A DNA stretch of 39,042 nt, from positions 1-39,042 of the forward strand of contig JAAYBH010000018.1 of NCBI GenBank assembly GCA_012718935.1, read 5' to 3'. The notes below the pieces were generated by a model, which searched no databases, had not been told where the DNA came from, and saw only the letters and a list, made by a program, of their open reading frames with translations. Position numbers and translations under genes: made by a program. The DNA is from Clostridiales bacterium (GTDB lineage: Bacteria > Bacillota > Clostridia > Oscillospirales > Oscillospiraceae). Positions 24,090 to 33,291 of this stretch are shown here, piece by piece (within the stretch, counting starts at the first letter, position 1; every line of letters starts with the position of its first letter).

Positions 24090-25313
24090 TTACTTTTTTT
24101 TGATGAAGATGTTGACGACAAGGCCGATGACAGACAACCCCGCCAGGATGAGGAACGTTGTCTCAAAGCTCCCCGTCAAAACCTTGATCTTCCCCGCCAG
24201 CGTTGCGGCAAAGGGAGCGATGATCAGATGAAGATTCAGAATACTGAGATTGAGAGCGAAATTCTTCGGCCCGAATAATGCGCGGCTGAAGGCCGTCGTG
24301 CCCGTGGGTGAAAACCCGTAGGAGACATAGCAAAGGCACAGGCCGATGACGCCGAGGGCGAGAGAATGCGTTCTGAACGCCAGAAAGACAGCCAGCGGAC
24401 CAAGGATGGCAATAGCGCTCGTGATAAACTGTGTTTTTCTGATGCCCAACCCGTCAAAAAGAGCGCCTGACGAGAAGCGGCCCACTGCATTGAAAATCGA
24501 AGCAATACCGACGAAGGCGACGGCAAATACATCTGTTGCCTGCGTATCCTTGAGAATGTCCTTGGCAAAGCTGATCGCCGCGCTGCCAACAGACGATAAG
24601 AGCATAAAGAAGACAAACAGAAGCCAGAAGGAAACGCGTGAGAGCACCTGGCCGATGGAATAATCCTTCGTTTCAATGATATCCTGCGTCTTACGCACTT
24701 TGACTTTATCTGCCGGCAGCACCGTACTCGCCGACGGCATTTTAAGCAGGAATGCGGCGGCGATGACGACGGCGGCGGTCACGATGCCCAGAACGAGATA
24801 CGTCGTTCTCCAGGTATCCACCCCGAGATAATTATTTGCAATGTTGCCGATCGTTAGAGAATTGAGCGCAAAGCCGGTCAAAATAACACCGGAAGCAAGC
24901 CCTTTCTTGTCAGGGAACCAGGCTATGACCAGAGAAACAAGGGCGTTATAGACGACGCCGATACCGAAACCGCTGAGTATGCCGTATGAGATAAACAGGG
25001 TGAACACGCTTTTTCCGGAAATCTGTGACGTGATGATAAATCCTGCCAGGACAAGCAGCCCGGCAACGAGCATGCGGAGCATGTACGACGTTTTCTTGGA
25101 GAAGAGTCCGGATACAAAGCCGCCGATACAGAAGGCCATGATTGTTATCGTATAGTTGAGGCCGAGCTGGCCGGCATTCCAGGCAAAGTCCCTGGCAAAC
25201 GGCGCCTTTATGATGGACCAGGCGTAAACGATGCCTGCGAACAGCAGGACGACCGTGCCGACAGCGAGATAGACCCATCTGATGCCGATTCGTGTTTCCG
25301 CTTTATTTCCCAT
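24090..25313 (-). CDS. MFS transporter of the oxalate/formate antiporter (OFA) family
   Basis: A 407-residue protein with about 12 hydrophobic helices. The N terminus GIRWVYLAVGTVVLLFAGIVYAWS, read as WVYLAVGT and LFAGIVYAWSI, followed by an FARDFAWNAGQLGLNYT loop, is typical of OFA-type carriers, which exchange monocarboxylates or dicarboxylates. RYSSGALFDGLGIRKTQF-like text (FSSGALFDGLGIRKTQ) in the second half is the repeated MFS loop. GGGGAG lies 6 nt before the ATG. It lies 27 nt after the SSS symporter gene and is probably the last gene of the acyl-CoA synthetase operon. Substrate unknown; organic acid export or exchange is plausible from context. Confidence 0.88.
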   Translation of the reverse strand: MGNKAETRIGIRWVYLAVGTVVLLFAGIVYAWSIIKAPFARDFAWNAGQLGLNYTITIMAFCIGGFVSGLFSKKTSYMLRMLVAGLLVLAGFIITSQISGKSVFTLFISYGILSGFGIGVVYNALVSLVIAWFPDKKGLASGVILTGFALNSLTIGNIANNYLGVDTWRTTYLVLGIVTAAVVIAAAFLLKMPSASTVLPADKVKVRKTQDIIETKDYSIGQVLSRVSFWLLFVFFMLLSSVGSAAISFAKDILKDTQATDVFAVAFVGIASIFNAVGRFSSGALFDGLGIRKTQFITSAIAILGPLAVFLAFRTHSLALGVIGLCLCYVSYGFSPTGTTAFSRALFGPKNFALNLSILNLHLIIAPFAATLAGKIKVLTGSFETTFLILAGLSVIGLVVNIFIKKK

Positions 25314-25340
25314 ATTGAACTCCCCTGATTATATAAGATT

Positions 25341-26855
25341 TTAATCCTTTTCCTGCACCGCTGCGGTTTTCTTGTAACAGCTGAATATTTTCTCGTTCTC
25401 TTCCGGATCGGGGCGTTTTGTCAATAAGGAAACAAGCGGTACGATCACGATACTGACCAGCATGGCAAGGACGCCCGCATTAATAGGTGAGCTGATGTAG
25501 CCGATGAGCATATTCGATACCGTTATTCCCACACCGGTGATAAAGCTGACCCATACGGCCGCTTTTGTGGTGCGTTTCCAATAGAGCCCGAACAAGAACG
25601 GGCCGAGGAACGACCCCGCAAGAGCGCCCCATGAGATGCCCATCAGCTGCGCGATAAAGGTAACGGACGATGTATACTGAATCAATGCGAGCACAACTGA
25701 AATCAGTATAAAGACGGCTAACAGAATCCGTATCGTCAGCACCTGTTTCTTTTCGGTCATCTTTTTTACAATATTCCCCTTGATGAAATCAAGGGTCAGC
25801 GATGAGCTGGAGGTCAGAACAAGAGAGGACAGGGTGGACATGGAGGCCGCCAGAACAAGAATGACGGCGATGCCGATCAGTATATCGGGCAACGTTCCCA
25901 CAATGGAAGGAACGATACCGTCGTACATGATTTTACCCGCCTCGTTATACAGAGCCGGCGAATCAAACAGCCTGCCGAAGCCTCCGAGGAAATAGCAGCC
26001 GCCGGCAATGATTAGCGCAAAAACCGTCGTGACGACCGTCCCCTTCACGACCGCTTTTTCGTCTCTGATGGCATAAAACTTATGTACCATCTGGGGTAAA
26101 CCCCATGTGCCGAGTGAGGTGAGGATCACAACCCCCATGAGCCCCCAGGGGTCCGGTCCGAGAATTGACGCAAAAGCCCCCGTGTTACCGGAAGCGTCCG
26201 GTATGCCTGAAAGGCCGCTCAGCGCTTCCGCAAACCCACCCTGTCCGTTTAGTACCGTTACTATGATCAAAACAATACCTGCCAGCATGACGATCCCCTG
26301 TATCAAGTCGTTGATCGCAGTGGCAAAATATCCACCAGCTATAACATAAATTGCCGTGAGAACAGCCATTGCCACGATGCAGACGGAGTAGTCAATATTA
26401 AAAGCCATGCCGAAGATCCTCGACAGTCCGTTGTAAAGAGACGCCGTATACGGAATCATAAAGATGAATAAAATTGCCGAGGCTGCGATTTTGAGATTTT
26501 TACTGCCGAAGCGCTTTTCAAAGAAGTCGGGCATTGTGGCGCTGCCGAGATGCTGCGTCATCAGCCGCGTCCGGCGCGCCAGGATAAGCCAGGCCATCGT
26601 ACCGCCGATCAACGCGTTTCCAATACCTATAAGCGTCGCTGAAATACCGTACTTCCAGCCGAACTGTCCCGCATAACCCACGAAAATGACGGCTGAAAAA
26701 TAACTGGTTCCGTACGCAAATGCGCTCATCCAGGGCCCGATATTGCGGCCGCCGAGGACAAATTGGTTGACGTCTGCGGTCCTTTTTCGGGCGAAAATGC
26801 CGACGCCGACTGTAACGGCAACGAACGCCAGGAGCAGTATGATCTTTACCACCAT
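25341..26855 (-). CDS. Sodium:solute symporter family (SSS) transporter
   Basis: About 504 residues with 12-13 hydrophobic helices. Family text includes RTADVNQFVLGGRNIGPWMSA near residues 27-47 (pieces DVNQFVLGGR, GPWMSAFAYGTSYFS), GGYFATAINDLIQGIVML, and WGLPQMVHKFYAIRD, as in the PutP/PanF group. ATG 26855 is chosen because GAGGTG lies 6 nt upstream; the GTG nine bases earlier is part of that site. It lies 34 nt after the acyl-CoA synthetase gene. Substrate not determined; it would couple uptake of an organic solute to the sodium gradient. Confidence 0.92.
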   Translation of the reverse strand: MVVKIILLLAFVAVTVGVGIFARKRTADVNQFVLGGRNIGPWMSAFAYGTSYFSAVIFVGYAGQFGWKYGISATLIGIGNALIGGTMAWLILARRTRLMTQHLGSATMPDFFEKRFGSKNLKIAASAILFIFMIPYTASLYNGLSRIFGMAFNIDYSVCIVAMAVLTAIYVIAGGYFATAINDLIQGIVMLAGIVLIIVTVLNGQGGFAEALSGLSGIPDASGNTGAFASILGPDPWGLMGVVILTSLGTWGLPQMVHKFYAIRDEKAVVKGTVVTTVFALIIAGGCYFLGGFGRLFDSPALYNEAGKIMYDGIVPSIVGTLPDILIGIAVILVLAASMSTLSSLVLTSSSSLTLDFIKGNIVKKMTEKKQVLTIRILLAVFILISVVLALIQYTSSVTFIAQLMGISWGALAGSFLGPFLFGLYWKRTTKAAVWVSFITGVGITVSNMLIGYISSPINAGVLAMLVSIVIVPLVSLLTKRPDPEENEKIFSCYKKTAAVQEKD

Positions 26856-26889
26856 AAAAGACACCTCAAATCATTAAGTTATGTTACCT

Positions 26890-28527
26890 TTACGATTTGT
26901 TCTGTGCTGCGACGAGGCTTTCCCCGCCGTAAATCGTCCTCAGCTTCGGCTTTTCTATCTTCCCTGTCGGATTTCTCGGGACTTTCGCAAAAATGATTTT
27001 ATGCGGACGCTTGTAGCGCGGCAGCTCATGGCAAAATTCGATTATGCTTTCCTCAGTACAGGTATGGTCCTGCTTGATCTCAATAATAGCCGCCGAGATC
27101 TCGCCCAGGCGCTTGTCGGGAAGTCCAATGACAGCCACATCCCTGATATCCGGATGCGCGCTTAAAAAATTCTCCACCTGCACGGGGTAGATATTTTCGC
27201 CGCCCGTAATAATGACATCTTTTTTCCGGTCGACCAGGAAAATATAGCCATCCTCGTCTTCCTGCGCCATATCCCCCGTAAAGAGCCAGCCGTCCTTTAG
27301 GGTATCTGCCGTTGCCTTTGGGTCATTATAGTAACAGGTCATCAGGCCTGGACCTCTGACACAAAGCTCACCCACATCGCCCCTCTGAACGACCCGGCCG
27401 TTTTCATCAACGATTTTGGTCTCCCAGCCGTAGCCCGCAATGCCGATGGCGCCTACCTTATGGATGTTTTCAATCCCCAGATGGACACAGCCGGGTCCGA
27501 TCGATTCGGACAGACCGTAGTTCGTGTCATAATCATGCCTTGGGAAATACTGCTTCCAGCGCTTGACAAGGCTCTGGGGAACAGGCTGGGCGCCGATGTG
27601 CATCAGCCGCCACTGCTCCAGCGAGTAATCGGAGATTTTCAGATCCCCGCGGTCGAGTGCATTGAGAATGTCCTGAGCCCATGGCACAAGGAGCCAGACA
27701 ATCGTGCATTTTTCATTGGATACGGCTTCAAAGATGTAGTTCGGGTCCGTCCCCTTCAGCAGGACTCCCTTCCCGCCGACGAGAAAGCTGCCGAACCAGT
27801 GCATTTTAGCGCCTGTATGGTAAAGAGGCGGGATACAGAGGAAAACATCTTCCTTCGTCTGCCCGTGGTGCGCCCGTTCCGTTTCACAGGCATGCATCAG
27901 ACTGCGGTGCTTATGTAAAATCGCCTTGGGAAAGCCCGTTGTGCCCGAGGAAAAGTATATGGCGGCGAAATCATCATCGGTGAGCCTGACATCAGGTGAT
28001 GCGCTGGAGCAGTCGGCCGTGAGCTCTCTGTAATCCTCGGCAAAGGGCGGGCACTCACCCATTCCAGCAAATATGAGCATGCGCTTTTGATTGATTTCCT
28101 CGGCAATCTCTTCAATACGCCCGATAAACTCGGGGCCAAAGACAAGAACATCCGTTTCGGCCAGATTCAGGCAGTATTTGATTTCCTCCGAGGTATACCT
28201 GAAATTCATCGGAACAGCCAGAGCCCCCGTTTTCAGGACGCCGAAATAGATCGGAAGCCATTCGAGGCCGTTCATCATCAGGATGGCGACTTTGTTACCC
28301 TTCTTAATGCCGCTGTTGATAAGAAAATTTGCAAAACGGTTGGCCTTTTCGTTAAAAATATTCCAAGTGATTTCCCGTCTGTAATAGGGTGCATGAGTGG
28401 GCTCAATCAGCTCGTATTCCTTCCATGTGACGCGCTTGCGGTCCTTCCTCTCGGGATTGATCTCGACGAGGCAAACATCGTTGCCAAACAGTGAACAGTT
28501 CCTCTCCAAAATTTCTGTAATCGGCAT
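26890..28527 (-). CDS. AMP-forming acyl-CoA synthetase (ANL superfamily)
   Basis: A 545-residue ligase that forms an acyl-adenylate and then the CoA thioester. The P-loop YFSSGTTGFPKAILHKH, the NYGLSESIGPG adenylate-binding segment, DGWLFTGDMAQEDEDGYIF, DRKKDVIITGGENIYPVQVE and the C-terminal lysine in PTGKIEKPK are all present. Acid specificity cannot be read, but the length suits medium/long-chain or aryl acids rather than acetate. ATG 28527 has GGGAG 8 nt upstream; the frame could also start at 28542 without a site. It heads an operon with the SSS and MFS transporters behind a strong promoter and two palindromes, suggesting regulated uptake and activation of an organic acid. Confidence 0.92.
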   Translation of the reverse strand: MPITEILERNCSLFGNDVCLVEINPERKDRKRVTWKEYELIEPTHAPYYRREITWNIFNEKANRFANFLINSGIKKGNKVAILMMNGLEWLPIYFGVLKTGALAVPMNFRYTSEEIKYCLNLAETDVLVFGPEFIGRIEEIAEEINQKRMLIFAGMGECPPFAEDYRELTADCSSASPDVRLTDDDFAAIYFSSGTTGFPKAILHKHRSLMHACETERAHHGQTKEDVFLCIPPLYHTGAKMHWFGSFLVGGKGVLLKGTDPNYIFEAVSNEKCTIVWLLVPWAQDILNALDRGDLKISDYSLEQWRLMHIGAQPVPQSLVKRWKQYFPRHDYDTNYGLSESIGPGCVHLGIENIHKVGAIGIAGYGWETKIVDENGRVVQRGDVGELCVRGPGLMTCYYNDPKATADTLKDGWLFTGDMAQEDEDGYIFLVDRKKDVIITGGENIYPVQVENFLSAHPDIRDVAVIGLPDKRLGEISAAIIEIKQDHTCTEESIIEFCHELPRYKRPHKIIFAKVPRNPTGKIEKPKLRTIYGGESLVAAQNKS

Positions 28528-28575
28528 ATCATCTACTCCCATTATCTATCTATAATTTTTATTTTGCTCTTTAGT

Positions 28576-28624
28576 GATTTAAATTCACGGGGGTTTAAAT
28601 CGTTTGGTCTTTAAAGCGTTAAAG
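28576..28624 (-). promoter_or_regulatory. Two inverted repeats downstream of the acyl-CoA synthetase promoter
   Basis: CTTTAA-AGCG-TTAAAG (28609-28624) lies just downstream of the -10, at the likely transcription start, and GATTTAAA / TTTAAATC (28576-28583 and 28594-28601, 10-nt spacer) lies in the leader. Both contain a TTTAA core. They are likely operators for a dimeric repressor; no regulator gene is beside them. Confidence 0.55.
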
Positions 28625-28626
28625 TG

Positions 28627-28655
28627 AATATAACAAAATCCGGTCTGTTTGTCAA
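28627..28655 (-). promoter_or_regulatory. Promoter of the acyl-CoA synthetase-SSS-MFS operon
   Basis: On the minus strand a perfect TTGACA (-35) and TATATT (-10, 5 of 6) are separated by 17 nt. Confidence 0.78.
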
Positions 28656-28732
28656 GAGCCAACCCGCACTTTTTTTCAATCCTTCATTTTCCATTTCCCG
28701 TCGAATTTCCGCAGGTTTCAGGCAGGAATGAC

Positions 28733-28761
28733 TTTACAATAAATTGCCATAATGGTAACAT
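28733..28761 (+). promoter_or_regulatory. Possible promoter of comEC-holA-rnmV
   Basis: TTTACA (-35, 5 of 6) and TAACAT (-10, 4 of 6) are 17 nt apart, about 47 nt before the comEC start. The -10 is weak. Confidence 0.45.
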
Positions 28762-28808
28762 TCAGATAGCCTGGCAGCGGGAGTCTGACGAAAGAGGGGG
28801 CGTTAAAA

Positions 28809-31082
28809 ATTAGAAAGCTGGCGACAGCGGCCCTTTCGTTTTCGGCGGCGGTTTTTTTGGCGCAATACCTTGTGCCTGCGTCATGTCTCGTCTTCTGCTG
28901 CGTCGTTTTCGCAGCTCTGGCGCTTATCGGCCTGTTTTTCAATGGCTGTACGCGGCTGAGAATTCTGCTGATTTGCCTTGGCCTATCCGCCGGCTTTATC
29001 TGGTCTTTTACATATGCGACAGTCTTCTATAAACCGGCGGAAAAGCTGAACGGCAAGACAGAAACTGTATTTGCCGTCGTCTGCGGTGAACCCGTCTCGA
29101 CTGATTACGGTTCAAAAGCACTCGTCAGCGTCAGAATTGACGGCGCGTTCCCGGTCAAAACGCAGATATATATCTTCGGCGGTGTGCCTTACATGACGCC
29201 GGGCAACACTGTCCGGTTTACCGCTGCCTTCAGAATCGCCGATACGATGTACGGCGAACAGACCGACACGTTTGTCTCAAGGGGCATCTATCTGCTTGCC
29301 AGCGTCAAGGGTGAACTTGAAGTGACGGACGCTTCCGAGCCGGCAGCATATTTCCCGATCCGTCTGTCGTCTGCGCTGGCGCGTATGATCGACACGATTT
29401 TTCCGGAAAATACGGCCGTGCTGATACGGGCGCTTCTCCTGGGTGATACAGCCAGCATTTCGAAGGACCCTGCCCTGTCATCCTCGCTGCAGACGACGGG
29501 CACATCCCATATTGTCGCTGTCTCGGGCATGAATATTGCATTTTTGATGGGCTTCCTCGGTCTTTTTATCAAGAAGAAACGTGTGCTGACTGCTGTGGGC
29601 ATTCCTGTCATTGTTCTCTTCATGGCTGTCGTCGGCTTCATGCCGCCGGTCGTCCGGGCCGGGATCATGCAGATTTTCCTGCTGATCGCACCGGTTTTCA
29701 AACGTGAAAGCGATCCCGTCACTTCGCTTTCGGCGTCGCTGGTGCTCATACTGTTATTCAACCCTTTCGCCGCCGTCAGCGCCGGTCTGCATCTGTCGTT
29801 TGCCGCAACTCTCGGTATCCTGTTGTTTTCGGAAAAGATATTCACCGCCCTGGACGAGCCTCTTCGGGAAAGACGAATCTATCATTATACCCTGCTCAGA
29901 AAACCGCTTCGTCTCATCATCGGTAGCTTTTCCACAACAATCGGTGCCCTCGCTCTGACCGTCCCGCTGACTGCTCTGCATTTCGGCGCCGTCTCGCTGA
30001 TAACGCCGCTGACGAACCTTATTATTCTGTGGGCGGTCACACTCGCTTTCTGCGGCGGAATCGTCGCCGTCGTTTGCGGTTTTATTTACGCGCCTGCCGG
30101 TGCCGTACTGGCTTTTGCCGTCGGCCTGCCGGTGGATTTCATTTTGAAAACAATAGAGGCATTTTCCCAGGTACCTTTTGCCTCAGTTTATACTGAAAAT
30201 CCAGCGGTTGTTATATGGCTTGTCTACATTTATCTGCTGCTCGTCGCCCTTGTGATATGGCACATCGGCCGCAGGCAGCTGCTTTATCCGGTGTGCCTGT
30301 CTGTCGTTTCCCTGTGCTTTATTCTGGTGATGACTTCCCTATTCTCCTGCAGCCATCATCTTTCGCTGACAGCCCTTGATGTGGGTCAGGGACAGGCTCT
30401 CGTTGTGACGTCCGGAAAGTGCACAGCCGTCGTTGACTGCGGCAGCTCCAGCGGGAAGGATTCGGCCGATATTGCAGTGAAATACCTGCAGAGCCGCGGA
30501 CGGACCGGCATTAACCTCTTGATTTTAACGCACTATCACTCGGACCACACCAATGGCGTCATTGAGCTTTTGGAACAGGTCAACGTCTCTGCCATCGCTC
30601 TCCCGGCTCCTGACCAAAGCGACGGAACGCTTCCGGAAGAAATTTTCGGGCTCGCGCGGGAAAAAGGAATTTCAGTTATACAGGTGACTGAAAATATGAC
30701 CGTATCGTTTAACAATGCCGTGCTCACATTATATGCTCCGCCGGAAGGCGTCGGCGAAAATGAGCGCGGCCTCTCGGTTCTCTGCTCCGAGAACGGATTT
30801 GACGCTCTGATCACAGGCGATATGAGCGCGGAGGGTGAGCGCAGGCTCATCGCTGCAGAGCAGCTGCCGGATATCGAGCTCCTTGTGACGGGCCATCACG
30901 GATCAGGGAATTCAACGTCGCCTGAACTGCTCCTTACTGTCAAACCCGAGACAGCCCTTGTGTCCGTCGGGTATAATAAATACGGCCACCCGTCCCGGGA
31001 GACACTGGAAAGACTTGCCCTCGATGGTATAATGGTTTATAGGACGGATCAGGCCGGCAGCATAACAATAAACGGCTGGTAA
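28809..31082 (+). CDS. comEC: ComEC/Rec2-family DNA-uptake channel protein, probable ATT start
   Basis: About 757 residues. It has an N-terminal membrane/OB region, a central competence domain with many helices (LLLGDTASISKDPALSSSLQ, GTSHIVAVSGMNIAFLMG) and a C-terminal metallo-beta-lactamase-like domain (LDVGQGQALVV, LILTHYHSDHTNG, TGHHGSGNST). ComEC carries single-stranded DNA across the membrane. The N terminus is unusual: similarity to ComEC proteins begins at RKLATAALSFSAAVFLAQYL, but the codon before it is ATT (28809), 8 nt after GAGGGGG. The first usual start is TTG 28857, which would cut into the first helix and has no ribosome site. I therefore place the start at ATT. A start here gives the normal family length. 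Confidence 0.88.
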   Translation: MRKLATAALSFSAAVFLAQYLVPASCLVFCCVVFAALALIGLFFNGCTRLRILLICLGLSAGFIWSFTYATVFYKPAEKLNGKTETVFAVVCGEPVSTDYGSKALVSVRIDGAFPVKTQIYIFGGVPYMTPGNTVRFTAAFRIADTMYGEQTDTFVSRGIYLLASVKGELEVTDASEPAAYFPIRLSSALARMIDTIFPENTAVLIRALLLGDTASISKDPALSSSLQTTGTSHIVAVSGMNIAFLMGFLGLFIKKKRVLTAVGIPVIVLFMAVVGFMPPVVRAGIMQIFLLIAPVFKRESDPVTSLSASLVLILLFNPFAAVSAGLHLSFAATLGILLFSEKIFTALDEPLRERRIYHYTLLRKPLRLIIGSFSTTIGALALTVPLTALHFGAVSLITPLTNLIILWAVTLAFCGGIVAVVCGFIYAPAGAVLAFAVGLPVDFILKTIEAFSQVPFASVYTENPAVVIWLVYIYLLLVALVIWHIGRRQLLYPVCLSVVSLCFILVMTSLFSCSHHLSLTALDVGQGQALVVTSGKCTAVVDCGSSSGKDSADIAVKYLQSRGRTGINLLILTHYHSDHTNGVIELLEQVNVSAIALPAPDQSDGTLPEEIFGLAREKGISVIQVTENMTVSFNNAVLTLYAPPEGVGENERGLSVLCSENGFDALITGDMSAEGERRLIAAEQLPDIELLVTGHHGSGNSTSPELLLTVKPETALVSVGYNKYGHPSRETLERLALDGIMVYRTDQAGSITINGW

Positions 31083-31104
31083 GATCAACGAAAGGTGTTC
31101 ACAC

Positions 31105-32154
31105 ATGGCGAACGAAAAAATTGATACTTCTGATTTTGATGCTCTGAAATTATCGGTCAGCAGCGGGAAGCTCGGCCGATTGTACGTTTTCCACGGTGAA
31201 GAAAAATATCTGCTGGAGCACTATCTGACTCAGATTCGAAAGATTCTTGTGGGAGATGATTTTGCGGAATTTAATTATAAACGCTTCGAGGGCAACATCA
31301 GCGTTGACGAGCTATCCGCCGCCTGCGATATGTTGCCGGCATTTGCCGAGCGCACCTTAGTTGAAGTCCGTGACTTCGATATTTTCAAGGCCAATGAGGA
31401 GACAAAGCAGAAGCTCCTGGACGTCCTGGCCGATCTGCCCGACTATATCTGTCTGATCTTTGTTTATGATATCTTAGAGTATCACCCGGATGGACGCCAA
31501 AAGCTCGCGGGATTTCTCAAAAAAGAAGCAAGTGTCGTTGAATTCAGCGTTCAGGATCCTTCCAGGCTGATTAAATGGATCAAGACGCATTTTTCCGAGG
31601 CCGGGAAAAGCATCGACACGCCGACGTCGGAATATCTCGCGTTTATCACCGGCGGACTGATGACGCGGCTGAACATCGAGATTGAAAAAGTGTGCTCCTA
31701 TACAAAAGAAACCGCTGTCACACGCGCGCATATTGACGCGCTGGTGACACCGGTGCTTGACGCTGTTTCCTGGAAACTGACGGATCATATCGCCGACAGC
31801 GACTGGAACGCAGCGTCAGCGGTATTGTTTGACCTTCTGAGCATGCGCGAACCGCCGCACAAGCTGATTTACGCCATATCGTTAAAGCTCAGGCAGCTGA
31901 TGGCGGCCCGGCTGATATATGAAAGCGGCCTCGGTGATAAGTCTCTGATGGCTTTGTGCGGTATACGTTTTGATTTTCAAGCGCGCCGCCTGATGGCAAG
32001 CGCCAGAAAAACGACGCTTGAGGACTGCCGCCGATCTGTTATCTTAAGCGCGGAGGCGGCATGCCGCATGAATCAAGGCAGCGACGCGGAAAATCTGCTC
32101 ACCGAGCTCCTTCTGCGTCTTGCAGGAAGCAAACGGAGGGCGGATTCATGTTGA
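31105..32154 (+). CDS. holA: DNA polymerase III delta subunit
   Basis: The 349-residue clamp-loader subunit opens the beta clamp. LGRLYVFHGEEKYLLEHYL near residues 22-40 corresponds to the usual YLLxGxExxLi start, followed by the low-similarity AAA+ folds and a C-terminal collar with SDWNAASAVLFDLLSM and RQLMAARLIYESG. AAAGGTG lies 8 nt before ATG 31105. It begins 22 nt after comEC and overlaps rnmV by 7 nt. The comEC-holA order is common in Firmicutes. Confidence 0.93.
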   Translation: MANEKIDTSDFDALKLSVSSGKLGRLYVFHGEEKYLLEHYLTQIRKILVGDDFAEFNYKRFEGNISVDELSAACDMLPAFAERTLVEVRDFDIFKANEETKQKLLDVLADLPDYICLIFVYDILEYHPDGRQKLAGFLKKEASVVEFSVQDPSRLIKWIKTHFSEAGKSIDTPTSEYLAFITGGLMTRLNIEIEKVCSYTKETAVTRAHIDALVTPVLDAVSWKLTDHIADSDWNAASAVLFDLLSMREPPHKLIYAISLKLRQLMAARLIYESGLGDKSLMALCGIRFDFQARRLMASARKTTLEDCRRSVILSAEAACRMNQGSDAENLLTELLLRLAGSKRRADSC

Positions 32155-32759
32155 AGGTTAAGGAGGTCATCGTCGTCGAAGGGCGATATGATAAAAATAC
32201 AGTCAGCCAGGCTGTAGACGCCCTCGTCATTGAAACCTCGGGTTTCGGTATTTACAATGACTCGGAAAAAGCAGACCTGCTGAAAAGGCTGGCAGAAAAA
32301 CGCGGACTGATCATTCTGACCGATAACGACGGCGCAGGCTTTATGATCCGCGGCTATTTGAAGGGTTTGCTGGATAACAAATTTGTAAAGCACGCATATA
32401 TTCCCGATATTAAGGGTCGCGAAAAACGCAAGCGGACGCCGTCGAAGGAGGGCAAGCTCGGTGTGGAGGGCATGGACCGCGATGTGATTATTGGCGCTCT
32501 GTCGCGGGCCGGCGCCACCTTCGAGGAGGAGAGCAGTTTCGTTCAGGCCACGGATCCAATCACAAAATCGGATATGTATACCCTTGGTCTCTCCGGTACG
32601 GCGGGCAGCGCCGAACGCCGGCTGAAGCTGCTCAGACATATGGAACTGCCGGAACGCCTTTCTGCAAACGGTCTGCTCGATGTTCTGAACGTCCTGTATA
32701 CCCGGACCGCTTTCCGCGAGCTTTGCTTTATGCTTTTCAGCAATATTCCAGAAGATTAA
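32148..32759 (+). CDS. rnmV: Ribonuclease M5
   Basis: A 203-residue Toprim-domain nuclease that matures the 5' and 3' ends of 5S rRNA precursors. It starts MLKVKEVIVVEGRYDKNTV with the catalytic Glu in VVEGRYD and the Asp motif ILTDNDGAGFMIRGYL. A C-terminal helical domain follows. GGAGGG lies 7 nt before ATG 32148, inside holA; a longer frame from 32061 overlaps holA further and has no similarity. In Bacillus rnmV sits beside rsmA; here it is joined to holA instead. Confidence 0.93.
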   Translation: MLKVKEVIVVEGRYDKNTVSQAVDALVIETSGFGIYNDSEKADLLKRLAEKRGLIILTDNDGAGFMIRGYLKGLLDNKFVKHAYIPDIKGREKRKRTPSKEGKLGVEGMDRDVIIGALSRAGATFEEESSFVQATDPITKSDMYTLGLSGTAGSAERRLKLLRHMELPERLSANGLLDVLNVLYTRTAFRELCFMLFSNIPED

Positions 32760-32818
32760 TACCTGTTTTTGCTAACCATCCAGTAATAGAATGTCCTTGA
32801 AGTTTTTCTTACTATATG

Positions 32819-32848
32819 TTGTACGTTTGTCGAATCGTGTCATATAAT
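32819..32848 (+). promoter_or_regulatory. Promoter of the DUF6514-like gene
   Basis: TTGTAC (-35) and a perfect TATAAT (-10) are separated by 18 nt, giving a leader of about 75 nt. Confidence 0.6.
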
Positions 32849-32930
32849 GCGAAATATTCCTGTGGTATTGCCTGAATTATTATGTAATAATTCCCATGGA
32901 CCCAGCTATAAAATGACAGGAGAGGTACGA

Positions 32931-33218
32931 ATGCGACAAATGGAAATATGCAGAAAAGGTTTTTGTCCGGGAGAGGCCCAGGAGCAAACACTCGTATTTT
33001 ATATCACAATAGACGATCTTACCGATGACGCCGCCGGTATCCTCCTGGAATCATACGGCGTCGGCGTCACAATCATCGAAAGCGGAGAAACCTCTGTTAT
33101 TTCCAACGTGACATTCAGCAGATCACGCATTCTCGAGCTCGTCAATAAGCTTGCCGACCATCTTGTCACACCGGTCACCGTATCAGATGTCGTGGACGAC
33201 TGGCTGTGTGCCGACTAA
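32931..33218 (+). CDS. Small conserved protein, probably DUF6514 family
   Basis: A 95-residue protein. The second half, VISNVTFSRSRILELVNKLA followed by HLVTPVTVSDVVDDWL, resembles the short clostridial DUF6514 proteins, which end with a conserved xPVxLxDVVxDWL motif. The first part holds two cysteines (EICRKGFCPG) and a YITIDDLTDDAAG segment. GGAGAGG lies 5-6 nt before ATG 32931; the frame could run up to 32847 but that part is inside the promoter/leader. No signal peptide or membrane helix. Own promoter (32819-32848) and a strong terminator after it, so it is a single-gene unit. Function unknown; the family assignment is from memory of its C-terminal motif. Confidence 0.75.
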   Translation: MRQMEICRKGFCPGEAQEQTLVFYITIDDLTDDAAGILLESYGVGVTIIESGETSVISNVTFSRSRILELVNKLADHLVTPVTVSDVVDDWLCAD

Positions 33219-33240
33219 CTAATTACTGACAAAATAAATA

Positions 33241-33290
33241 AAAAAAGGTATGGATTGCATCGTAATTTTTGCATCCCCATACTTTTTTTT
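33241..33290 (+). terminator. Terminator downstream of the DUF6514-like gene
   Basis: GTATGG (33248-33253) pairs with CCATAC (33277-33282), with an inner TGCA/TGCA helix, preceded by an A run and followed by eight T. Confidence 0.85.
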
Positions 33291-33291
33291 A

